Below, piece by piece: positions 9,038 through 15,566 of a stretch of DNA of 64,000 nt; position 1 is the first letter of the stretch, and each line of letters opens with the position of its first letter. The notes under the pieces are model-generated. The model ran no database searches. It was given only the letters and a program-made list of their open reading frames with translations, and was not told the DNA's origin. Source of the stretch: Marinoscillum sp965229915 (GTDB lineage Bacteria > Bacteroidota > Bacteroidia > Cytophagales > Cyclobacteriaceae); assembly GCF_965229915.1 (NCBI RefSeq), contig NZ_CBDDJZ010000001.1:4030001-4094000 (forward strand). Direction: 5' to 3'. Position numbers and translations under genes: made by a program.

Positions 9038-9047
9038 GGTCAGGGTT
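9022..9047 (-). terminator. Terminator of the cold-shock gene overlapping the nitrilase 3' end
   Basis: Stem AACCCTGAC / GTCAGGGTT with a 7-base loop. On the minus strand it is followed by TTTTTCTTTTT, so it is a strong terminator for the cold-shock gene. The nitrilase stop codon (9035-9037) lies in its loop. Confidence 0.7.
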
Positions 9048-9079
9048 CACTTTGATTAAAATACTTTCTATATGACTAA

Positions 9080-9271
9080 TTAAGCAAGCTTAACATCAAT
9101 TGCATTTAATCCACGTTTACCTTCTTTCAATTCGAAGGTTACATCATCATTTTGTCTGATCTCGTCGATCAAACCGGATACGTGTACAAAGTATTCTTTG
9201 TCAGTTCCGTCTTCTTTTATGAAACCATAACCTTTGGAATCATTAAAGAATTTTACTTTACCAGTGCTCAT
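9080..9271 (-). CDS. Cold-shock domain protein, CspA family
   Basis: 63 residues, one cold-shock domain. RNP-1 is KGYGFI and RNP-2 is YFVHV, both intact. It acts as an RNA chaperone that melts secondary structure. Length is just under the 65-70 typical of the family. It is monocistronic, with its own promoter at 9301-9328 and the terminator at 9022-9047. The untranslated leader is short, unlike the long thermosensing leader of E. coli cspA. Confidence 0.93.
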   Translation of the reverse strand: MSTGKVKFFNDSKGYGFIKEDGTDKEYFVHVSGLIDEIRQNDDVTFELKEGKRGLNAIDVKLA

Positions 9272-9300
9272 TAAAAAAGAAATATAATTTAAAATTACGC

Positions 9301-9328
9301 CAAAGGTACAGAAATATTCTTGTCACAA
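9301..9328 (-). promoter_or_regulatory. Promoter of the cold-shock gene
   Basis: Minus strand TTG, 17 bases, then TACCTTTG, matching the Bacteroidota -7 element exactly; the -33 spacing is slightly short. Confidence 0.5.
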
Positions 9329-9385
9329 GATTAAAACTGGAACAATGTTTGGTAATACTATCTAAGAAACCAAAAAATCTTAGAT

Positions 9386-9955
9386 ATGAAAGCCTTATTT
9401 ACCTCCGCACTATTAGCCAGCCTCATTGTATTTGTTTCATGCACAGAGACTTATGTGGGACCTCAAGGTCCGGTAGGTCCACAAGGTCCAATTGGTCCCG
9501 CCGGGGCTGACGGTGAAAACGCCTACGTGTTCGAGTGGGAAAATGTGGATTTTACCTCACCTGCTTACGAGGTGATCCTTCCATATCCAGACAATTTCGA
9601 AGGGCTCGCTTCTGATGTGGCGTTGGTTTACTTTCTGTGGGACACGTATGAAACCAATGATGGCGAGGTAGTAGAGGTTTGGAGACAGATTCCTCAGACC
9701 ATACTGACCGATGATGGTGCATTACAGTACAACTATGATTTCTCCATGTATGATGTGCGGTTGTTCATGGATGCTGAGTTTCCGCTAGACATATTGGGTG
9801 CGATCGATACCGACGACTGGATTGTAAGAGTTGTGGTGGTTCCGGGTGATTTTTGGGACAGCGGTCGCGTGGATTTTTCAGATTATGATAAAGTAAAAGA
9901 ACATTTCAATCTGCCAATTTTTAATAAGTCATATAGCCAACAGGTTCGCAGATAA
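9386..9955 (+). CDS. Lipoprotein with short collagen-like Gly-X-Y stretch
   Basis: 189 residues. The signal ends in a lipobox (VFVSC, Cys at about 19), so the protein is lipid-anchored. Right after the Cys comes a collagen-like run of Gly-Pro-X triplets (GPQGPVGPQGPIGPAGADG, about seven triplets), then a beta-rich domain of about 145 residues with no recognised family. The Gly-X-Y run may act as a rigid spacer that lifts the domain off the outer membrane and may trimerise. Similar collagen-like lipoproteins are common in Bacteroidota. The gene stands alone, with a terminator at 9982. Confidence 0.72.
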   Translation: MKALFTSALLASLIVFVSCTETYVGPQGPVGPQGPIGPAGADGENAYVFEWENVDFTSPAYEVILPYPDNFEGLASDVALVYFLWDTYETNDGEVVEVWRQIPQTILTDDGALQYNYDFSMYDVRLFMDAEFPLDILGAIDTDDWIVRVVVVPGDFWDSGRVDFSDYDKVKEHFNLPIFNKSYSQQVRR

Positions 9956-9981
9956 GAATATTTCTTTAAATCAAATGATAT

Positions 9982-10010
9982 AAGCTACTCTTGTTGGGTA
10001 GCTTTTTTTA
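9982..10010 (+). terminator. Rho-independent terminator
   Basis: AAGCTAC / GTAGCTT stem, extended by one wobble and one C-G pair, followed by TTTTTTT. Confidence 0.8.
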
Positions 10011-10148
10011 TGTAATTATTAACTAAAAGTTATCAATTGATAGTATATTCTAATGTAGATACATCAGATATAAGTGTTATCTTTACACTACAACCAATTT
10101 AGGCAGTTGTTCTTTAAGACCATTTACCATCAATAAAGACAAACTGTT

Positions 10149-10751
10149 TTGCTTAGAAAAATTACAGCGGGAGCGTTTATCGTTCTTGTCATCGTCACCA
10201 TCGGAGCATTGTTCTGGTGGACAGAAGTACAATATCTACTACCAACTCCAGTGCCGGAAGGGTATCAGGAGGTGTATGTAAATGAGAAAGTGTATGTTGG
10301 TGACACCATCAGCTCCAAACTGGATCGTCCGGTTTTTTATCACTTTTTCACCACCAATTGTCCATGCTCCAGGTTCAATCTGAGTCATTTCAATTCACTT
10401 CGTAGAAACTACGGCGACAGTGTCGATTTTATAGTGGTGATCCCAGCGGAGGATGATATCGCTAAAGCGCGTCCTTATTTCGAGGGCAAGACCCGAATCA
10501 TTCGTGATGTCAATCAGGAGTTTGCTGTCGCGTTGGGCGTGTACTCCACTCCGCAGGCGGTACTCATCACACCTGACCACAAACTTTACTTCAGAGGCAA
10601 CTACAATAAGGCCCGATACTGCACAGATCCGTTGAGCAATTTTGCACAAATGGCACTTGATTCATTGCACAGTGGAGCTCATCCGCCAGACTTTGGACCC
10701 TTGTCATCCATAGCCTATGGCTGTGGCATTGATTACACACTAAGCATGTGA
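10149..10751 (+). CDS. Membrane-anchored thioredoxin-like protein with CxC motif (DUF6436-like), TTG start
   Basis: 200 residues from a TTG start. An in-frame stop at 10134 and the lack of any ATG before the hydrophobic segment leave TTG at 10149 as the only start that keeps the N-terminal membrane anchor (residues 6-25). The rest is a thioredoxin fold facing the periplasm: VFYHFFTTNCPCSRFN carries a Cys-Pro-Cys pair instead of CxxC, and STPQAV supplies the cis-proline loop. A later Cys pair (YGCG) is near the C terminus. It is likely a disulfide handling or reductase protein. The next gene starts 40 bases downstream. Confidence 0.65.
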   Translation: MLRKITAGAFIVLVIVTIGALFWWTEVQYLLPTPVPEGYQEVYVNEKVYVGDTISSKLDRPVFYHFFTTNCPCSRFNLSHFNSLRRNYGDSVDFIVVIPAEDDIAKARPYFEGKTRIIRDVNQEFAVALGVYSTPQAVLITPDHKLYFRGNYNKARYCTDPLSNFAQMALDSLHSGAHPPDFGPLSSIAYGCGIDYTLSM

Positions 10752-10791
10752 TTAACTGAATTTATAACCATCATTTATACTATCTAGACAA

Positions 10792-11547
10792 ATGCACACT
10801 TTACAACTATCCAAAGAGAATGAGGCCAAAGTAATGGTCGATCTGAACAAACGTTCAGACCAGTTTATTTTTAGGTTTCTTTCTATTTATTCCGTTTTCG
10901 GAATTTTTATTTCGTTTTACTATGACACCTGGCTGATTGGGCTGTCTACTGCTGCGCTGGCCATGGCTTCCTGGTTTGTTTTGAAAGCATTGCTGCCCAA
11001 TGCAAGTTTGCACCGCTATGTAGCCAGCGGTTTTTTCGGTGTTTTTGTCGGGACATTCATTTACCAAATGCATGGTTTGTTTGAGATGCACTTCTTTGCT
11101 TTTATTGGAAGTGCCATCCTCATTGTGTACCAGGATTGGAAGTACCAGATTCCACTGATCACCTTTGTGGTGGTTCACCATGCAGTTTTCGCGTTTTTGC
11201 AGTACACCGGTGTTCCTGATATCTATTTCACTCAGCTGGAATACATGGATTTGCAGACGTTCATCTATCACGCTTCACTTGCACTGGCAGTGGTGATTGT
11301 GTGTGGCTACTGGGCACATCACTTTAGAGAGCTGACGATGAGCAATGCGATTCAATCCATCGAATTGAAGAAAAAGGTGAAAATGACCGCACAGCTAAAC
11401 AAGCAGCTCAATGAAGCGAGTGCGAAACTGAAAACTAAAAATGCGGAGTTGGAAGATAACAAAGCCAAACTGCTATCGCTTACCGAAAAACAGGCGGCCA
11501 TGTATCAAAAGCTACGTGAAGATGCAGAAACAAAGAAAGCATTCTAA
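10792..11547 (+). CDS. Six-helix membrane sensor-like protein with C-terminal coiled coil and no output domain
   Basis: 251 residues. About six transmembrane segments fill residues 25-185. Conserved polar residues lie in the membrane region (MHGLFEMHFFAF, YQDWKY, FVVVHHAVFAFLQYTG), a pattern seen in the N-terminal sensor part of some methyl-accepting chemotaxis proteins and histidine kinases. A charged coiled coil follows (residues about 195-251) and then the protein ends, so the kinase, cyclase or MCP output module is missing. It could be a stand-alone sensor partner or a truncated receptor. It probably shares a transcript with the thioredoxin-like gene upstream. Confidence 0.6.
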   Translation: MHTLQLSKENEAKVMVDLNKRSDQFIFRFLSIYSVFGIFISFYYDTWLIGLSTAALAMASWFVLKALLPNASLHRYVASGFFGVFVGTFIYQMHGLFEMHFFAFIGSAILIVYQDWKYQIPLITFVVVHHAVFAFLQYTGVPDIYFTQLEYMDLQTFIYHASLALAVVIVCGYWAHHFRELTMSNAIQSIELKKKVKMTAQLNKQLNEASAKLKTKNAELEDNKAKLLSLTEKQAAMYQKLREDAETKKAF

Positions 11548-11587
11548 TATGTAAATGAGTTGAGCTGACGCTCACCTCTCTTTTTTT

Positions 11588-12292
11588 CTAGCAGTTACCT
11601 TCTATGTCGCAGCTATCTCCTTGAGTCGTCTGGAGTTTCGCTGGTTGATTTTCTGAAGCCCACTCTGAGTAGCTTTTTTCCAGCGTTTGTACAAAAGCAT
11701 CCACATGCTGGGCACCTGATACACCGTACTTTCGGTTAAAGACAAAGAATGGGACTCCTTGAATTCTCAGCTGCTGTGCCTCATAGATGTCGTACCGCAC
11801 GGCCTCCGCGTATTGATCAGATTCCAGTGACTTCTTTAACTCATTGGAATTGAGGCCCAGTTCTTCTCCCAGATTCATCAGTGTCTGGGTGTCATCGATG
11901 TTTTTACCTTCAGTAAAATAGGCTTTTAATAGCCGTTCCTTTGTTTCATTTTGCAGGCCGTGCTGTTTGGCAAAGTGAAGCATTTGATGTGCTTTGAAGG
12001 TGTTGGCTACTACCGCCCGATCAAAATCATAGGCCAATCCTACTTCCCTGGCCATTTCAGTTACCTGATCACTCATTTGTCTGGCGTGCTCCACAGGAAT
12101 GCCTTTGTGAGTGGCCAGATTGTCGTAAACAGATATTTCGGTATTGGTTACAGTATTGGGATTTAGCTGAAAGCTCTTCCATTCAATCTCCAACTCATCC
12201 TGATGATCGAATACCTCGAGTGCTTGCTCGAATCTTCTTTTTCCTATAAAGCAGAAGGGGCACACAATGTCGCTCCAGATTTCAATTTTCAT
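11588..12292 (-). CDS. DsbA-family oxidoreductase, FrnE-like
   Basis: 234 residues, no signal peptide, so cytoplasmic. Thioredoxin-fold active site CPFC at residues 11-14 (IWSDIVCPFCFIGKRRFE), helical insertion, then the cis-Pro loop RIQGVPFFVFNRKYGVSGAQ. The C-terminal CDIEGNC adds a second cysteine pair, as in FrnE of Deinococcus, where it shuttles disulfides with the active site. It belongs to the group often annotated as 2-hydroxychromene-2-carboxylate isomerase-like. Monocistronic. Confidence 0.85.
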   Translation of the reverse strand: MKIEIWSDIVCPFCFIGKRRFEQALEVFDHQDELEIEWKSFQLNPNTVTNTEISVYDNLATHKGIPVEHARQMSDQVTEMAREVGLAYDFDRAVVANTFKAHQMLHFAKQHGLQNETKERLLKAYFTEGKNIDDTQTLMNLGEELGLNSNELKKSLESDQYAEAVRYDIYEAQQLRIQGVPFFVFNRKYGVSGAQHVDAFVQTLEKSYSEWASENQPAKLQTTQGDSCDIEGNC

Positions 12293-12454
12293 GTGTTCTA
12301 TTTTTTCTGGTGGTCACATGGAATTCAAGTAAACCTGAAGCACTCTTATAGTGGAATCCAGGATATTTCAGGTTCACTCTCATTTCATGTATCTACATAT
12401 TTTATTGCTGTAAGGATAATCAAAGTCGAGACCAATTGGTTCAGACGAATGGTA

Positions 12455-15067
12455 CTATTCGTTTCTCAAGTTGACCGCAGGGTTCACTTTGGAGATTCGA
12501 TTGGTTTGCCAGAGGATGGCTAATGCACCAAGACCTACGGTAACCAACACGCTGAGGATAATCTCCAAAGCACCGACTCCTTCTGTGAACTTGTTGTACA
12601 TTCTTATCAAGGCAAAGTCATAAAACGCATAAGCAATAGGTACCCCTATAGCTATGGCGATGGCCCAGAGTTTGAAAAAGGTTCCTCCAAGGGCTCTGAG
12701 TAATTCCGCTTTGCTGGCACCCAGGATTTTGCGGATGGCCACTTCTTTGGTTCGGTTTTCAGTGGAGTAAATGACCATACCTAGTAGACCCAGGCATGAG
12801 ATGGTGATGGCCAGAAATGCCAGGAAACCAAAAATTTTCAATGCCACCCGAAAGAAGTGATAGGCCTTTTCGATCTCCTGCGTCAGGAAGCTGGCCTCAA
12901 AAACCTGCTCTGGAAAAACCTGGTCCCAGGACTGCTCAATACTGCTAAGTGTATGCTGCAGGTCATTCGAAGCGATCGTAACGAGCGCATAAGGACAGGT
13001 CTCCGAATAGCTCAGCACCATGGGATAAATCCTCGAATTTAGGGGCTCGTGGTTGTAGTTCTTGACTACTCCACTAATTCTCGCTGGCCCGTTGGCGAGT
13101 TCTATTCGCAGGCTGTCTCCATCGGGCTGAATGACCCGGTAATCTTTCATAAACTCTTCATTGACCACCACATCTGGTATCAGGCTGTTTTCAGGGTTGG
13201 GGCTTTCACCCCAAAGCATCTGCAGCTTCATGTGATCGATGAAGTGATCATCTATTTTGACCGAGTAGAACCGCATGGAATCCTGCAACTCAGGAAAGTA
13301 CACATATTCCCGATCGGCGAGATTGGTTCCCGGTAGGGAAGAGCTAAAGCTCACGGACTGCACATCCGGATTGCTGAGCAGCGTGTTTTTGAGCAGTTGC
13401 TGTTTGTCTCGTTTGATTGGGATGACGAGCACATTCTCTTTGCTAAACCCGAGGTTGTAGGTAAGTGAATACCGGTATTCGGAGAGTAGGGTGCCGATGC
13501 CAATCATGAATATCAGGGTGAGAGTAAACTGGGCCGTGAGAAGTCCTTTTCTCAGTCCGGATATGGATACTTTACCATCCGAGACATTGCTTTTTAGGGC
13601 GGTGAGTGGCGATATTTTGGCAAAATATAGCGCTGGAAAGATACCTGTAGCTACTCCCACTACGCCACCAAAGAGAAAGAAGACTACCAACATCTGCCAG
13701 GTAAGGTCTAGTGAAAGCGAACTTCCAGCGACCAACATGCTGGCGAATTCGTTTTTGATTAGCTGAAATATATAGATCGACAGTACCGTAGCGATCAAGG
13801 TGACGATGATGGTCTCCACCACAAACTGCTCAGTGATCTGCCTACGCTGACCTCCGATGACCTTTCTAATGCCGATTTCTTTTGCTCTTTTCAGCGCCCT
13901 GGCAATGGACATATTCGCATAATTGAAGCAGGCCGGCAGCATGATCAGCAGTGCTATACCAAAGAATAGTAGAAATCCGGTGTGCTCAAAAACTACTCCC
14001 AGATCATCTTCAATATCCAGATTGGGGTTGATGTCAACCAGGGCTTGAAGCGAGTAATTCACTTCTTTGTTTTCCTTACTAAAGTAAGCATCACCTTCTT
14101 TCGATAGCAGCTCTATTTGAGTCAACAGATCCTCTTCATTCCAGCCGGCAGGTAGTTTGGTGTAGAAGTAATTGCCATGATAGGAAACCCACTGTTCCTC
14201 AATGGAGGGAGAATTGAATGGGTCTATAGTCGCCGGACCCACCAGTGCGTCAAATAGTAAATGCGTGTGTTTGGGAAAAGGCTGAAGCACTCCACCTATT
14301 TTCATTGGTCCCCATTTTTTAGTTTGAATGATTTCTCCCAGTGCTTGGTCTGATCCGTATATTTTTTGCGCTAACTCATGAGTGATCACGAGCGTATTGG
14401 GTTCGTTCAATGCCAATCGGCTACCTGAAGCTAACGGGAAGTCAAATGTCTCCAGAAATGCAGGAGTGGTGACGTAGCCTTCCAGTTCCAGATCACTTTT
14501 ATCGGTTTGTACCTGCGTGTAAAATCGATCATTGATCGGGATGGCTGTTTCAATCTGCGGTACCTGATCGGTGATCAGATTGGCAAGAGCCGGAGGACAC
14601 GATGCATAGGTGGACACATCGCCATCTTCCTCTACGGTGGTGAGAATTCGGTAGATGCGGTCTGCATCCCGATGGTGTTCGTCAAATTCATTGAGATCTA
14701 CATACATGGCCAGTGATAGGATCATGATGCTCATTCCCATGGCTAAACCAATGATGTTTAATACTGTGAAGGTCTTTTGCTTCTTTAAGTTGCGGACGGA
14801 AATCTTGAAATAATTGTGCAGCATGGTGAAGCGATGACCGTCATAGTGAGCTGAATAGGAAGCATCCTTTTTTCTTTTCTTCAATGCATAGGAGAAGCCA
14901 AGCGATAACACCTGATACCAATAGATCAAGATGGCTTTAAATCTGCCTTTACGGGTTTGATTGGTGTAGTAGAGTTCATCCAGGTCACCTCTCAGATCTT
15001 CTGCAAAGGCTGATCCACAGAGCCAGTCAAAAAGGCGTTGTGCTAGTTTGGGTGGTTGATGTTTCAT
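12455..15067 (-). CDS. MacB/FtsX-like ABC transporter permease with N-terminal prefix domain (first copy)
   Basis: 870 residues. A cytoplasmic prefix of about 75 residues (LAQRLFDWLCGSAFAEDLRGDLDELYY) precedes the first transmembrane helix; two MacB-type periplasmic domains alternate with two FtsX permease blocks (RALKRAKEIGIRKVIGG and STENRTKEVAIRKILGAS are the typical cytoplasmic motifs). Such single-chain permeases export peptides, lipids or signals, or act as mechanotransmitters with an ATPase. No ATP-binding gene is adjacent. The start overlaps the PadR gene by 4 bases, so expression is coupled to a regulator. A paralogue with the same layout lies at 21276-23912. Confidence 0.87.
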   Translation of the reverse strand: MKHQPPKLAQRLFDWLCGSAFAEDLRGDLDELYYTNQTRKGRFKAILIYWYQVLSLGFSYALKKRKKDASYSAHYDGHRFTMLHNYFKISVRNLKKQKTFTVLNIIGLAMGMSIMILSLAMYVDLNEFDEHHRDADRIYRILTTVEEDGDVSTYASCPPALANLITDQVPQIETAIPINDRFYTQVQTDKSDLELEGYVTTPAFLETFDFPLASGSRLALNEPNTLVITHELAQKIYGSDQALGEIIQTKKWGPMKIGGVLQPFPKHTHLLFDALVGPATIDPFNSPSIEEQWVSYHGNYFYTKLPAGWNEEDLLTQIELLSKEGDAYFSKENKEVNYSLQALVDINPNLDIEDDLGVVFEHTGFLLFFGIALLIMLPACFNYANMSIARALKRAKEIGIRKVIGGQRRQITEQFVVETIIVTLIATVLSIYIFQLIKNEFASMLVAGSSLSLDLTWQMLVVFFLFGGVVGVATGIFPALYFAKISPLTALKSNVSDGKVSISGLRKGLLTAQFTLTLIFMIGIGTLLSEYRYSLTYNLGFSKENVLVIPIKRDKQQLLKNTLLSNPDVQSVSFSSSLPGTNLADREYVYFPELQDSMRFYSVKIDDHFIDHMKLQMLWGESPNPENSLIPDVVVNEEFMKDYRVIQPDGDSLRIELANGPARISGVVKNYNHEPLNSRIYPMVLSYSETCPYALVTIASNDLQHTLSSIEQSWDQVFPEQVFEASFLTQEIEKAYHFFRVALKIFGFLAFLAITISCLGLLGMVIYSTENRTKEVAIRKILGASKAELLRALGGTFFKLWAIAIAIGVPIAYAFYDFALIRMYNKFTEGVGALEIILSVLVTVGLGALAILWQTNRISKVNPAVNLRNE

Positions 15068-15390
15068 TGGATGGAGAGGTTGATTTTAGCATTGGCCCAG
15101 AGTTCATCTCTGAGTGATTTCATGTCGTTGAGTGCTGAGATGGCTGATTGTGTGAGCTCAAAATGTCGTTTTCTGCGACCACCTCGTTCAGCGGTAGGTT
15201 CTCCAAGGTAGGAGGTGATGTACCCTTTTTCCTCCAGGCGGGTGAGCGTGGAGTGCAGTGCACCGATGCTCAGTTTTCGATTGGCTCGTTGGGTAATGTC
15301 TTCCAGGATGGCCACTCCATAAGCGTCTTTCTCCAGGTTAGCGATAGTGAGCAATACGAGTTCTTCAAACTCTCCGATGAATCCTTTCAT
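15064..15390 (-). CDS. PadR-family transcriptional regulator (first copy)
   Basis: 108 residues. Winged-helix PadR fold: EFEELVLLTIANLEKDAYGVAILEDI, then SIGALHSTLTRLEEKGYITS (recognition helix and wing), then AERGGRRKRHFELT, the classic PadR signature. It is usually a repressor of the neighbouring transporter gene; here its stop overlaps the permease start (ATGA). Two copies of a 16-base direct repeat lie just upstream and may be its operator. Confidence 0.9.
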   Translation of the reverse strand: MKGFIGEFEELVLLTIANLEKDAYGVAILEDITQRANRKLSIGALHSTLTRLEEKGYITSYLGEPTAERGGRRKRHFELTQSAISALNDMKSLRDELWANAKINLSIQ

Positions 15391-15397
15391 GAGTATC

Positions 15398-15460
15398 TTT
15401 CTATTTTTAAGAATAAATAAAGATACGGAGTGGAAGCATATATGTTTCTGTTTTTAAGAA
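15398..15460 (-). promoter_or_regulatory. Direct repeats flanking the padR promoter: candidate PadR operator
   Basis: TTTCTATTTTTAAGAA (15398-15413) and TTTCTGTTTTTAAGAA (15445-15460) differ at one base and are 47 bp apart. A -7-like box, TATCTTTA on the minus strand, lies between them (15416-15423). The placement around the core promoter of a self-regulated PadR gene suggests operator half-sites. Confidence 0.4.
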
Positions 15461-15511
15461 AAAATGGAATGAACCTTTGAAAGAGTGGGCTTGGAGCTTT
15501 CTGATAAACAA

Positions 15512-15541
15512 AAAAAAGCCAGACACGAAGCCTGGCTTTTG
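15512..15541 (-). terminator. Terminator of the M16 peptidase gene
   Basis: AAAGCCAG / CTGGCTTT stem with a T run on the minus strand, 26 bases after the peptidase stop. Confidence 0.8.
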
Positions 15542-15566
15542 AGATGATGAAAGATGCTTTGTTAGC

